From NCBI GenBank assembly GCA_905203045.1, contig CAJKUH010000007.1, positions 1 to 64,000 of the forward strand: a stretch of 64,000 nt of DNA, given 5' to 3'. Below, piece by piece: positions 50,531-59,600 of this stretch. The DNA is from an uncultured Eggerthella sp. (GTDB taxonomy: Bacteria; Actinomycetota; Coriobacteriia; Coriobacteriales; Eggerthellaceae). Position numbers and translations under genes: made by a program. Numbering within the stretch: position 1 is the stretch's first letter; each line of letters begins with the position of its first letter. The notes below the pieces were generated by a model. The model saw nothing but the letters and a program-made list of their open reading frames with translations. It was not told the DNA's origin and made no database searches.

Positions 50531-52823
50531 GCGCACGTATTGTTCGGTGGGCAAGTCGGTCCGCAAGAAAGATTCCCTGCAGCTGCTGCTGGGCAAGCCC
50601 GTGTACACCGACGACATCACGCCCGATGCCCTGGTGGTGAAGCTGCTGCGAAGCCCCCATGCCAATGCCATCGTGGAGGCTATCGACACGTCGAAGGCGA
50701 AGAAGGTCCCTGGTGTGGTGGACGTGTACACCTGGGAAGATGTCCCCAATCGCCGTTTCTCAAACGCGGGCCAAACTTACCCGGAAACCAGCCCCTATGA
50801 TCGTTTGATCATCGACCGGCACGTGCGCTTTGTGGGCGACGTAGTTGCCATTGTGGCTGCCGAAGATGAAGCGGCTGCCAATAAGGCCCTTTCGCGCATC
50901 AAAGTGAGCTACGAGGTGTTGGAACCGGTGCTGGATTTCCGCACGGCACGGGAAAACCCTGTTCTGGTGCACCCCGAAGACGACTGGAAGATGCTGTGCG
51001 ATCTGGGCTCGGACGTTAAGCACAACCTGGTTTCGAACACTGCCGACGCCGATGGCGACATTGAAGCGGTGCTTGCCGATTGCGACATTGTTTTGGAGCG
51101 CACCTACCACACCAAGGCGTACAACCAGGCCATGATGGAAACGTTCCGCACGTTCACGCAGTTCGACCGCTATGGGCGTCTGCATGTGATTTCCTCCACG
51201 CAGATCGTGTTCCATGTGCGCCGTATCCTCTCGAACGCCCTGGGAATACCGAAAAGCCGTATTCGCGTTGAAAAGCCGCGCATCGGTGGCGGCTTCGGTG
51301 CGAAGCAGACTGCGGTAAGCGAGGTGTATCCGGCGTTCGTGACCATGAAAACGGGTCGTCCTGCCCTGTGCATCTTCTCGCGCAAGGAATCGCAGACCTG
51401 TGGCTCTCCGCGTCATGAAATGCAGATCAAGGTGCGCCTTGGCGCCAACAACGACGGGCGTATTCGCGCGTTGGACGTGAACACGCTTTCCAACACCGGC
51501 GCGTACGGCGAGCACGGCTGGGCCACTTCGGGTCTTACTGGGCACAAGTCCATTCCGCTGTACACCGGTTCGCTCGAAGCCTTCAAGTTCAACGCCGACG
51601 TGGTGTACACGAACATGCAGCCTTCGGGCGCGTACCGCGGCTTCGGTGCCACGCAGGGCCAGTTCGCCGTTGAAACCACGGTGAACGAGCTTGCTGAAAC
51701 GCTGGGCATCGACCCGGTTGCCTTACGTGAGCGCAACATGGTGCGTGAGGGCATGGCCATGCCCGCCTACTACGGTGAAACCACGAACTCGTGCGCGCTC
51801 GATCGTTGCATGGAGCGCTGCAAGGAGCTGTTCGGCTGGGAAGAGAAGTACCCCGTACGCGACATGGGCAACGGAAAGGTCCGTGCGGTGGGCGTTGGCA
51901 TGTCCATGCAAGGCTCGGGCATCTCGGGCGTTGATGTTGGGTCGGTTACCGTGAAGCTGATCGACGACGGCACGTTTACCCTGCTCATCGGCGCGGCTGA
52001 TATAGGAACGGGCTGCGACACGATTTTGGCCCAGATGGTAGCCGAGCACATGGATTGCCCGGTCGATGACGTGACGGTGTTCGGCGCCGATACCGACGCT
52101 TCCCCGTACGATTCGGGCTCATATGCTTCTTCCACCACCTATGTGACGGGCATGGCGGTGCAGAAGGCATGTGGCCAGCTGAAGGAAAAGCTGTGCGCCA
52201 TTGCCGCCGAGCTGCTGGAATGCCCGCCCGAGGAACTGTGTTACAAGGACGGCCAGGTGCTGCAGGAGCGCACGGGCAAAACCGTTTCGCTTGCCGAGAT
52301 TGCCGTGAAAAGCCAGTGCAGCAATGCCGTATCGCCCGAGGCAACTGCTATGCATACTTCGCCTGTTTCGCCTCCGCCGTTCATGGTGGGCATGGCCGAA
52401 ATCGAGCTTGACCGCGAAACCGGCGTGGTGCAGGTACTGAACTATACCAGTGTGGTGGACTGCGGCATTGCCATCAATCCGGCGCTGGCGCGCATCCAGG
52501 CAGAAGGCGGCATTGTGCAGGGCACCGGGCACACGCTCATGGAAGACGTGACGCGCACCCCTGCGGGCAAGATCCGCGAATCGAGCTTTTTCACGTACCG
52601 TTTGCCTACCCGCTTGGATACCGGCAACATCACGGTTGAATTCGAGGATTCGTATGAGCCCACGGGCCCGTTCGGTGCGAAGTCCATCGGCGAGATCGTT
52701 ATCAACACGCCTGCCCCGGCCATCACCCATGCAATCTATCGCGCAACGGGCATTTGGCATCGCGAGCTGCCCATTTTGCCCGAGCATATTCTGTTGGCAA
52801 AGCCTGAGGAGCAGCAATTCTAA
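50523..52823 (+). CDS. xdhA: Xanthine dehydrogenase-type molybdopterin-binding subunit
   Basis: A 766-residue catalytic subunit of the xanthine oxidase family. It begins VGKSVRKKDSLQLLLGKPVYTDD; the molybdopterin-binding motifs are GGGFGAKQ, PSGAYRGFGATQGQFA and a GSYASSTTYVTG loop, and GPFGAKSIGE near the C terminus carries the catalytic Glu. Adjacent yqeC and yqeB, together with mocA, mark selenium-dependent hydroxylases, so purine or xanthine hydroxylation with a labile-Se cofactor is the best inference. GTG 50523 has GGAAGGGG. Nicotinate or another heterocycle as substrate cannot be excluded. Confidence 0.93.
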   Translation: MDKRTYCSVGKSVRKKDSLQLLLGKPVYTDDITPDALVVKLLRSPHANAIVEAIDTSKAKKVPGVVDVYTWEDVPNRRFSNAGQTYPETSPYDRLIIDRHVRFVGDVVAIVAAEDEAAANKALSRIKVSYEVLEPVLDFRTARENPVLVHPEDDWKMLCDLGSDVKHNLVSNTADADGDIEAVLADCDIVLERTYHTKAYNQAMMETFRTFTQFDRYGRLHVISSTQIVFHVRRILSNALGIPKSRIRVEKPRIGGGFGAKQTAVSEVYPAFVTMKTGRPALCIFSRKESQTCGSPRHEMQIKVRLGANNDGRIRALDVNTLSNTGAYGEHGWATSGLTGHKSIPLYTGSLEAFKFNADVVYTNMQPSGAYRGFGATQGQFAVETTVNELAETLGIDPVALRERNMVREGMAMPAYYGETTNSCALDRCMERCKELFGWEEKYPVRDMGNGKVRAVGVGMSMQGSGISGVDVGSVTVKLIDDGTFTLLIGAADIGTGCDTILAQMVAEHMDCPVDDVTVFGADTDASPYDSGSYASSTTYVTGMAVQKACGQLKEKLCAIAAELLECPPEELCYKDGQVLQERTGKTVSLAEIAVKSQCSNAVSPEATAMHTSPVSPPPFMVGMAEIELDRETGVVQVLNYTSVVDCGIAINPALARIQAEGGIVQGTGHTLMEDVTRTPAGKIRESSFFTYRLPTRLDTGNITVEFEDSYEPTGPFGAKSIGEIVINTPAPAITHAIYRATGIWHRELPILPEHILLAKPEEQQF

Positions 52824-52828
52824 GCCGG

Positions 52829-53488
52829 TTGTTGCACATCGAACGCGGGGTAACGGCCCTGATCGGCGGTGGGGGTAAAACCACGTTGCTGCACACGCTG
52901 GCAGAAGAGCTTTCGCAGACCGGCCGTGTTGTGGTGGCAACCAGCACGAAGATGCTGGTGCCCGACTGGTGCTCGGTTCTGATCGACGCATCGGTTGCGG
53001 ACGTCGAGCTCGAGCTTCAGCGCAGTTCCATTGTATGTACGGGCGGCATCCACAAGCCAACGGGGAAGTTGGATGCGTCGAGCGTGCCGTTTTCCCGTTT
53101 GGCTGCGGTAGCCGATTATGTGGTGGTGGAAGCCGACGGTTCGAAGGGACTTCCGCTCAAAGCGCATGCCCCGCACGAACCGGTAATCCCATCGTGTGCG
53201 CATAACGTGGTTTGCGTAGTTGGCATCGACGGGGTGGGCAAGCCTCTTTCGCAGGCATGCCATCGTCCGGAACGTTTTGCGGAGTTGGCGAATGCTTCGC
53301 TGGCCGATGCTGTTACGTCCGGGATGGTTGCCGCGGTATTCGAGGCCGAGGGCCTTCATCGTAGGGTGTACGTGAACAAGGTGGAAACCGTCTCCGATTG
53401 GCGCAATGCCGAGGAGCTGGCGCAGCATAGTAGCACGCCGGTTGTGGCGGGAAGCCTTTGGAAGGGGGAGTTCCGATGTTTGCGGTAG
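52829..53488 (+). CDS. yqeC: Selenium-dependent hydroxylase accessory protein YqeC
   Basis: A 219-residue P-loop protein with ALIGGGGKTTLLHTLAEEL (P-loop residues 13-19), TSTKML, VVVEADGSKGLPLKAHAPHEPVIP and NKVET, all typical of YqeC. The family co-occurs with SelD and molybdenum hydroxylases that need labile selenium; its biochemical step is not established. It starts at TTG five bases after the Mo subunit (a second TTG follows), without a clear ribosome binding site, so translational coupling is likely. It overlaps yqeB by 13 bases. Confidence 0.88.
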   Translation: MLHIERGVTALIGGGGKTTLLHTLAEELSQTGRVVVATSTKMLVPDWCSVLIDASVADVELELQRSSIVCTGGIHKPTGKLDASSVPFSRLAAVADYVVVEADGSKGLPLKAHAPHEPVIPSCAHNVVCVVGIDGVGKPLSQACHRPERFAELANASLADAVTSGMVAAVFEAEGLHRRVYVNKVETVSDWRNAEELAQHSSTPVVAGSLWKGEFRCLR

Positions 53489-54279
53489 TTCGTGGCGCAG
53501 GCGACATAGCAAGCGCTATTGCACTGCGTTTGGTGCGTTCGGGCATTTCGGTTGTGATGACCGAGGTTGCAAAGCCTTTGACGGTACGCAGGACCGTTGC
53601 ATTCAGCGAGGCGGTTCGCTTGGGGAAAACCCAGGTAGAAGGCATTGACGCCGTGCTTGCCAAGGATGTTGCGCAGACAGCTGCTCTGTTGGAGCAGGGC
53701 AGCGTTGTTCCCGTGCTGGTAGATCCTGAATGCGAATGCTTGAGCTTATGCCCTGATGTGGTGGTAGATGCCATCCTTGCCAAACGGAACCTGGGCACTA
53801 CTATCGATATGGCACCGGTGGTAGTTGGCGTAGGGCCAGGGTTCACCGCACAGGTAGACTGCCATGCGGTGGTGGAAACCATGCGTGGGCATACTCTTGG
53901 TCGCGTTTACTACCGCGGTTCGGCCCTTCCCAACACGGCGGTGCCGGGGTTGGTGGGCGGCTTTGCGGGCGAGCGTGTGCTGCGGGCACCTGCCGATGGC
54001 GTTTTCCATGATGTTTCTGCGATAGGCGATGTGGTTGCGCAAGGTCAGGTTGTTGCCTACGTCGACGATGCTCCCGTCCATGCCACGCTCAACGGTGTGC
54101 TTCGCGGGCTCATTGCCGAAGGCGTGCCGGTTACTGCAGGGCTGAAATGCGGCGATGTCGATCCGCGCGGCGATGCCAGTTACTGCAACTTGGTGTCCGA
54201 CAAAGGCTTGGCGGTAGCGGGCGGTGTACTCGAGGCTGTTCTGCATATAAGCGGTTGTCTTTCGAGCTTTGGAAACTAG
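53476..54279 (+). CDS. yqeB: Selenium-dependent molybdenum hydroxylase accessory protein YqeB
   Basis: A 267-residue protein of the EF2563/YqeB family. The start FAVVRGAGDIASAIALRLVRSG is a Rossmann-like loop; VDPECECLSLCPDVVVDAILAKRN and VGVGPGFTAQVDCHAVVETMRGH are family hallmarks, with conserved Cys residues that could handle selenium. A barrel-sandwich segment lies near RAPADGVFHDVSAIGD. GGGGGAG precedes the ATG. Its presence is strong evidence that the neighbouring hydroxylase is of the selenium-dependent type. Confidence 0.9.
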   Translation: MFAVVRGAGDIASAIALRLVRSGISVVMTEVAKPLTVRRTVAFSEAVRLGKTQVEGIDAVLAKDVAQTAALLEQGSVVPVLVDPECECLSLCPDVVVDAILAKRNLGTTIDMAPVVVGVGPGFTAQVDCHAVVETMRGHTLGRVYYRGSALPNTAVPGLVGGFAGERVLRAPADGVFHDVSAIGDVVAQGQVVAYVDDAPVHATLNGVLRGLIAEGVPVTAGLKCGDVDPRGDASYCNLVSDKGLAVAGGVLEAVLHISGCLSSFGN

Positions 54280-54290
54280 GAGGAAAGCAC

Positions 54291-55289
54291 ATGCGTGAAA
54301 TCGCAGAAGGCATTGCTGATGCTATAGGCCGTGGCGGCGATACTGTTTTGGTTACCGTGGTGCAGGGCAGGGGCTCGACGCCGCGCCATGGTGGCTCGCA
54401 GATGCTGATAGATGCCAAGGGTCTGGCTTGCGGCACCATCGGCGGCGGTGCGGTGGAAGCCCATGGCATCGAAACAGCCCTTGCGTTGCTTGGCCAGCGA
54501 AAGGCCCGCGTGGAAGATCTGGGCCTGCGGAAAGACTTAGGAATGGCATGCGGGGGCGGTGCAACGCTGCTGTACACGCCCATCTGCGCCAACGATGAGG
54601 AATGGCGCGCGGTGGCTCTTGAGCTTCTTCGCTACTATAACGAGCGCATCGATGCCTGTTTGGTTCTGCGATGCGTTGTGGGCGAAGGGCCGTTTGAGGG
54701 TGGCGTTGCCTTGTTCGATGCCAGCGGTGCTTTGCTTGCAGGGCATGGAGGAATCGATGCAGATTCGCTTGGCAGCCTGTGCGAACCGCATAATGCCGGC
54801 AGCTGGTTTGTTATGCCGGTTTGCCTTCCGGTACGTGCCGTTGTTTTCGGCGGCGGCCATGTGGGGCGCGCCACCGTTGAGGCCTTGTCGCGCGTGGGGT
54901 TTGCGTGCACTCTCTACGATAATCGCCCTGAATTTGCTGTGCCTGAGCGTTTCCCTTCGGCGCAGGAGGTGATATGCGGCAGCTACCAGGATATCGCCGC
55001 ATCGTTCGCGTTCGATAAGCGTGATTTCGTCCTTATTATGACAAGCGGGCACGAGTCGGATTTCGCAGTTTTGGGACAGGCTTTGCGCCAGCCGTTGGCG
55101 TATGTCGGGATGATGGGCTCGCGCAGGAAAATCGCCACCGGGCGCTCCCGTATGCTGCAGGCTGGCATTTCCGAGGAAGCCTTCGATGCCGTGCATGCCC
55201 CTATCGGCTTGGAAATCAAGGCTGAAACACCCGAGGAAATAGCCGTTAGCATCGCTGCTGAATGCATCTTGTGCCGCGCTGAAGGTTGA
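54291..55289 (+). CDS. XdhC/CoxI-family molybdenum enzyme maturation protein
   Basis: A 332-residue protein. The N-terminal XdhC domain reads VTVVQGRGSTPRHGGSQMLIDAKG and GTIGGGAVEAHGIE; the C-terminal Rossmann domain has VVFGGGHVGRATVEALSRVGF and YVGMMGSRRK. Such proteins bind the molybdenum cofactor, protect or assist its sulfuration (or selenation), and insert it into the apo-hydroxylase. AGGAGG precedes the ATG. It is the last gene of the operon that begins at 49266. Confidence 0.92.
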   Translation: MREIAEGIADAIGRGGDTVLVTVVQGRGSTPRHGGSQMLIDAKGLACGTIGGGAVEAHGIETALALLGQRKARVEDLGLRKDLGMACGGGATLLYTPICANDEEWRAVALELLRYYNERIDACLVLRCVVGEGPFEGGVALFDASGALLAGHGGIDADSLGSLCEPHNAGSWFVMPVCLPVRAVVFGGGHVGRATVEALSRVGFACTLYDNRPEFAVPERFPSAQEVICGSYQDIAASFAFDKRDFVLIMTSGHESDFAVLGQALRQPLAYVGMMGSRRKIATGRSRMLQAGISEEAFDAVHAPIGLEIKAETPEEIAVSIAAECILCRAEG

Positions 55290-55369
55290 TCTGCTGGTAG
55301 GGGTGGCTGCGCCGTCTTCGTTTTGCGAGAATATAAGGGTAGTTTTGGGGACTATTCAGGAGGGACGTC

Positions 55370-55876
55370 ATGGAAGAAACCAACGACATCCAAGCACTTA
55401 TGGAGCGCATCAAAGAGCAGGAAACTGCCTACGAGTTCGATGGCATTAACGAAGAGCTCGCTTTGCAGATGGGCCTTTACGTGGTTCGCCGCGCTAAAGA
55501 GCTTGGTAAGCCTGTGGCAACGCGCATTACCGTGAACCGCCGAACGTTGTTCTCGTTTTCGATGGCAGGTACGAAGCCCGAAAGCGACAATTGGCTTCGC
55601 CGCAAGGAAAACCTTGCCTATGCCACGAACCAAAGCTCGTATTACTGGGAGTGCTGGTGCGAGCAGGGCCTGCATCCTTTCGAGTGGCGCGGTATGACGT
55701 ATGAAGACTATGCGCCGGCAGGCGGGTGCTTCCCTTTGTGCGTGAAGGGCGTTGGCATGGTGGGCACCCTTACTATTTCAGGTATGGCAAGCCATGAAGA
55801 TCATGCGCTTGCCTTTGAAACGGTGGGGAAGGCGGCTGAAGGCACGCTGGGGGTAGACATTTCCGGTTTGCTATAG
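55370..55876 (+). CDS. HbpS-like/UPF0303 heme-degrading domain protein
   Basis: A 168-residue protein of the GlcG/HbpS (DUF336) fold. It starts with an acidic helix, followed by DGINEELALQMGLYVVRRAKELGKPVATRITVNRRTLF-type sequence and a C-terminal VGMVGTLTISGMASHEDHALAFETV. UPF0303 members are small cytosolic proteins of uncertain role, some binding heme or corrinoid. AGGAGG precedes the ATG. It stands 80 bases after the molybdenum operon and may be a separate unit. Confidence 0.82.
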   Translation: MEETNDIQALMERIKEQETAYEFDGINEELALQMGLYVVRRAKELGKPVATRITVNRRTLFSFSMAGTKPESDNWLRRKENLAYATNQSSYYWECWCEQGLHPFEWRGMTYEDYAPAGGCFPLCVKGVGMVGTLTISGMASHEDHALAFETVGKAAEGTLGVDISGLL

Positions 55877-55886
55877 CGCCAATATG

Positions 55887-55922
55887 AAACGGGCCTGATG
55901 GGATGTCCCCTCAGGCCCGTTT
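55887..55922. terminator. Bidirectional terminator before the adenine deaminase gene
   Basis: A perfect 12-pair stem AAACGGGCCTGA / TCAGGCCCGTTT with a 12-base loop separates two convergent genes; tails are TGCTTAG and CATATT. Confidence 0.72.
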
Positions 55923-55924
55923 GC

Positions 55925-57739
55925 TTAGCGCACGTATTCGAATGTTGCTGCGTCGAACATTCCTTCAGGGCGTATGCGCAGCGTGGGAATAACGGCCAAG
56001 GGCAGGAATATGATGCCCATAATGGGATCGAGTGGTTCGCGGATGCCCATATTGCGAGCTGCTTCCATGAAGGCGTCGTGCTGAGTGGCAACTTCTTCTG
56101 CGGTGCCGTCGCTCATAAGACCCCCTAACGGAAGAGGTATTTTCGCTACTACCTTGCCGTTTTGAACCAGCACGTGGCCGCCTTGGTCCAGCGATTCAAC
56201 GGCCTTGAGCATATCGGCAGGGTTGGTTCCCACCACGCACACGTTGTGCGAATCGTGTCCGACGGTTGAAGCGATGGCGCCGTTTTCAATGGGGTAGCCA
56301 TGCACCCATCCACGTCCAAGGTGCGTGCCTACCAGTTCAAGCCCCGCCGCCTGCTGTGCAGGCGGGGTAGCGTTTTGGGCGGCAACACCACGACCGTGAC
56401 GCTCTATCAATGCGATGCGGCACAGGCCGGCATCGCTATCGGGCCTGAGCAACCCGGTGATGGCTTTACCGGGAATAACGTCGATAACCGCTTCACCTGG
56501 GCGGAACGGATAGTCGAACACTTCCTTGGAAAGACGGGGCAGCTTAACCGAAGCGCGCAGGTTGTTTGCCAGGCGCTGCACTTCAGCTGATTCGTCTGCA
56601 ATGCGGCCGACGAACGTGCCCTGTTCGGCAACAAGCGATCCTGCCGCATAAACGCGATAGGGAGCGCAGGTGAACGAAAGGTCGTCGAGCAGCAGGATAT
56701 CGGCACGTTTGCCAGGGGCAATGGCGCCGCGCTTTTCCAGCGGGTCGGCGAACCTATGGTCGAAGCCGAAGCACTCGGCAGCAGAAAGTGTGCCCATGGT
56801 AATTGCCGTTACCGGGTCGATCCCCGCTTCGATGGCAACGCGGCAGGTGTTGTCTATCATGCCGGCCGTTAGGGCATCCGATGGGGCTCGATCGTCGGTT
56901 GCGAAGCAGCAGCGGCGGGCACGCGCCTTGTTTTCAAGAAGAAGCGGGACAAGGTTTGCCAGGTCGTGGCTGCAGGTTCCCTCGCGCAGCATCACGTACA
57001 TCCCACGGGAAAGCTTTGCCAACGCTTCTTCGGGGTTGGTCGACTCGTGATCGGCGATGATGCCAGTTGCCGCATAGGCGTTGAGGTTGGCATCCGACAC
57101 CAGTGGGGCATGACCGTCCACCAGCCCCGATTCCGTGAGCTTCGCCGCTTCGATACGGGAAAGCGTTTCCTCGTCGGCGTTCAGCACGCCTGGCAGGTTC
57201 ATCATTTCCCCCAGCCCGAATACCTCGGTGGGGTGGGCTGCCATGAATGCGCGCATGTCTGCAGCGGTGATGGTGGCTCCCGCTTGCTCGTCGGGCAAGG
57301 CGGGCACACAGGAAGGCATCATGAACTTGAGGGAAATGGGCGCACGCTTGCCGTCTTCGACCATGAAGCGCAGCCCGTCCAAGCCTGCCACGTTGCTTAT
57401 CTCGTGACTGTCGGCAATGGCAGTGGTGGTTCCCCGCGTTGCCGCCATGCGGGCGTATTCAGCGGGCCTGATGTTCGAAGACTCTATGTGCAGGTGTCCA
57501 TCGATGAAACCTGGCGTTAGGTAGCGGTTCTCGCAATCAACCGTTTCACTTGCGTCGTATTCGGGCGCTTTGTCTCCCTCGAAGGAAACGCCTACGATAA
57601 CGCCGTCTTTCACGGCAACGCTTCCAGGCACAATGCGCTGACCATACACATCAACGATGCGTGCGTTAACGAACAGCGTGTCGATGGGTATGCGCGCCTG
57701 CGCGGCGTCGATGATGGTTCTCAGGCTCTGCGTTGTCAT
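55925..57739 (-). CDS. ade: Adenine deaminase
   Basis: A 604-residue amidohydrolase that converts adenine to hypoxanthine and ammonia, feeding the neighbouring purine hydroxylase. The metal site is PGFIDGHLHIESS, followed by DSHEISNVAG, LGEMMNLPGVL, DGHAPLVSD and CFATDDRAPSD. The Ade-type C-terminal domain contains TVGHDSHNVCVVG and LPLGGLMSD. The ATG at 57739 has AGGAG; the long open frame upstream is not coding-like. Convergent to the heme-domain gene. Confidence 0.94.
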   Translation of the reverse strand: MTTQSLRTIIDAAQARIPIDTLFVNARIVDVYGQRIVPGSVAVKDGVIVGVSFEGDKAPEYDASETVDCENRYLTPGFIDGHLHIESSNIRPAEYARMAATRGTTTAIADSHEISNVAGLDGLRFMVEDGKRAPISLKFMMPSCVPALPDEQAGATITAADMRAFMAAHPTEVFGLGEMMNLPGVLNADEETLSRIEAAKLTESGLVDGHAPLVSDANLNAYAATGIIADHESTNPEEALAKLSRGMYVMLREGTCSHDLANLVPLLLENKARARRCCFATDDRAPSDALTAGMIDNTCRVAIEAGIDPVTAITMGTLSAAECFGFDHRFADPLEKRGAIAPGKRADILLLDDLSFTCAPYRVYAAGSLVAEQGTFVGRIADESAEVQRLANNLRASVKLPRLSKEVFDYPFRPGEAVIDVIPGKAITGLLRPDSDAGLCRIALIERHGRGVAAQNATPPAQQAAGLELVGTHLGRGWVHGYPIENGAIASTVGHDSHNVCVVGTNPADMLKAVESLDQGGHVLVQNGKVVAKIPLPLGGLMSDGTAEEVATQHDAFMEAARNMGIREPLDPIMGIIFLPLAVIPTLRIRPEGMFDAATFEYVR

Positions 57740-57891
57740 GATGGCTCCTGTGATTGGCGAAAAACTGTTGTTTAGGGTATTGGTCTGCACGGCTTCACGC
57801 AATGCATTTGGCAGTGACGTGATGCAGCTGTTTAAAAGGAACAGGCCACAAGTGGGGCCTGCGATCAATCGGTTGTTGCGGTGCTTTGATG

Positions 57892-58776
57892 CTACCAGGA
57901 AATAAGCTCGTAGCCGTCTTCGGTTACTACCAGCTGCACTTCCCACTGCGCTGAATCGGAGCCGTCTTTCGTGCGAACGGTCCAGCCGTTTGGATCTTCC
58001 ATGTTGAGGTCGGGCTTGCCTGCGTTGATCATCGGCTCGATGGTGAAGCACATGCCCGGTGCCAGCACCGCGCCTTCGCCAGGTTCGCCCACGAAGAATA
58101 CGAACGGGTCCTCGTGGAACTCCTTGCCGATGCCGTGGCCGCCGAATTCGCGGACCACGCTGAAGCCGTTTTCCTCGGCATAGCTTTGCACCGCGTGGGC
58201 GATATCGCCTACCGTTGCCCAGGGCTTCACTTCCGCAAGGCCGCGCTGCACGGCTTCGTACGTGACGTCGACGAGCTTCTTGCGCTCGGGGCTTACCTCG
58301 CCGATGCAGAACATGCGCGAGGAATCGGAGAAGTACCCGTCAAGGATGGTTGAGCAGTCAACGTTTACGATGTCGCCTTCCTCCAGCACATCGTCTTCGC
58401 TGGGGATGCCATGGCACACTACGTTGTTGATGGAAGTGCACACGCTGTTGGGGTAGCCCTCGAAGTCCAAGTCGGCAGGGATGCCGCCGTGCTCTACCGT
58501 GTAGTCGTAGATCCACTTGTCGATTTCTGCAGTGGTCACGCCAGGCTTGATGTGCTCGGCAACGTAGTCCAGCACGCCGATGTTGATTGCGGCAGAGCGC
58601 TTTATGCCCTCGATGTCCTCAGGCGTTTTCAACAAGGTACGAGGCACTACCTCGTATCCTTCCAAGTAATAGTCTTCCAAGCGGGCATCGATTGGGCCGT
58701 GGCATTTCTTGTATTTCTTGCCGCTGCCGCACCAGCACTCATCGTTGCGTCCAGGCTTTGGGCCGTTGTCGTACAT
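57892..58776 (-). CDS. map: Methionine aminopeptidase with N-terminal SEC-C zinc motif
   Basis: A 294-residue type I methionine aminopeptidase that removes initiator Met. Residues 9-27 form a SEC-C zinc-binding motif (GRNDECWCGSGKKYKKCHG), which likely guides it to the ribosome. The catalytic domain has the metal ligands in NVDCSTILDGYFSDSSRMF (two Asp), GGHGIGKEFHEDP (His), TIEPMINAG (Glu) and QWEVQLVVTEDGYE (Glu). AAGGAG precedes the ATG. Confidence 0.95.
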   Translation of the reverse strand: MYDNGPKPGRNDECWCGSGKKYKKCHGPIDARLEDYYLEGYEVVPRTLLKTPEDIEGIKRSAAINIGVLDYVAEHIKPGVTTAEIDKWIYDYTVEHGGIPADLDFEGYPNSVCTSINNVVCHGIPSEDDVLEEGDIVNVDCSTILDGYFSDSSRMFCIGEVSPERKKLVDVTYEAVQRGLAEVKPWATVGDIAHAVQSYAEENGFSVVREFGGHGIGKEFHEDPFVFFVGEPGEGAVLAPGMCFTIEPMINAGKPDLNMEDPNGWTVRTKDGSDSAQWEVQLVVTEDGYELISW

Positions 58777-59057
58777 GTAAGCTCCTTGATTGCGTGTGCC
58801 CGACGAATCGGGCCGGTTTTTGTCTCAGTAGTTAGCTTAAGCTAATAAACGGGTAAAACAAGGGCACGCTACCTATCTTTATGCTGCCTTGCTTTAACGA
58901 ATTCGCATTCTGAGCCGCTTACTTTGCGAAGTGGTTGTTCGGAGTTCGAAAAGGCCAGCAAACGCAAGCGCATCGCAGTTGCTGAACGCGGATAACGGAT
59001 GCAGCTTGCTCGTCTGAGTTTGGTGTTTCTTCTATGGCGTGTGTTTTGCGCTAAAAT
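58777..59057. promoter_or_regulatory. Divergent promoter region of map and marR
   Basis: This gap has no gene. On the minus strand TTTACC (58850-58855) and TAACTA (58827-58832), 17 apart, may drive map; a perfect 14-bp palindrome TTAGCTTAAGCTAA (58832-58845) lies in their spacer. The map leader then holds a GCCCGA-TTCG-TCGGGC hairpin (58799-58814). At the right end TAAAAT (59052-59057) is the likely marR -10. Confidence 0.45.
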
Positions 59058-59074
59058 AGTCCTTAAATCGGACT
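59058..59074 (+). promoter_or_regulatory. MarR operator, copy 1
   Basis: AGTCC-N7-GGACT directly follows the marR -10, so repressor binding would block transcription. The same 17-bp pattern followed by TAATAAGG-like sequence recurs at 59554. Confidence 0.65.
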
Positions 59075-59088
59075 AATAAGGAACTGAA

Positions 59089-59520
59089 ATGTCTTCTGAC
59101 TCGCATGCAGATTTTGGAACCGCCTGGTATCGCATCAATGCGGTGTACGAAAAATTTGCCCGCTCAAACGAACTGTCACTCAACGGCATGCTGGTATTTG
59201 CGCATGTTTGCTGTGAAGAGGGCATTACTCAGACAGAAGTGGGCGAACGGGCGTTGATTCCGAAGCAGACCGCGAACAGCATCGTTAAAGCGCTGCTGAA
59301 TCGGGGGCTTATTGAGCTGAAATCGCTTGAGTCGGACAAACGCAGCAAGGGAATTTTCCTTACCAGCAAAGGGCTTGAGTTCAAACGACGCACGATAGAC
59401 AAGATTTCCAGGGCAGAGCGATCGGCGCTCGAGGGGCTTGACGTCACCATTCGCGAGGCAATGGTGGAGGGCCTTACGGTTTATGCTGCAGCATTTCATA
59501 AGGCGCTCTTGGACGAGTGA
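59089..59520 (+). CDS. MarR-family transcriptional regulator
   Basis: A 143-residue winged-helix repressor. The recognition region is ITQTEVGERALIPKQTANSIVKALLNRGLIELKSLESDKRSKGIFLTSKG-like, with the Asp-Lys-Arg wing. It starts 14 bases after the first AGTCC/GGACT operator and a second copy precedes the next gene, so it probably represses itself and the two redox genes downstream. The ligand is unknown; a quinone or electrophile would be typical. Confidence 0.92.
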   Translation: MSSDSHADFGTAWYRINAVYEKFARSNELSLNGMLVFAHVCCEEGITQTEVGERALIPKQTANSIVKALLNRGLIELKSLESDKRSKGIFLTSKGLEFKRRTIDKISRAERSALEGLDVTIREAMVEGLTVYAAAFHKALLDE

Positions 59521-59553
59521 CGAAATCTTAGCCTAAAAATTTTACGTCAAAGT

Positions 59554-59570
59554 AGTCCGAATCTCGGACT
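59554..59570 (+). promoter_or_regulatory. MarR operator, copy 2
   Basis: A perfect palindrome AGTCCGA-ATC-TCGGACT, 31 bases before the start of the NAD(P)-binding protein gene. It shares length, half-sites and 3' flank with copy 1. Confidence 0.7.
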
Positions 59571-59600
59571 TTTAATAAGGGCAACAGGAGAAAATGCAAG

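Noticed and set aside
57740..58051. N-terminal extension of adenine deaminase by about 100 codons
   Set aside because: The extra sequence is Arg-rich without homology to Ade, and the ATG at 57739 has a clear AGGAG.
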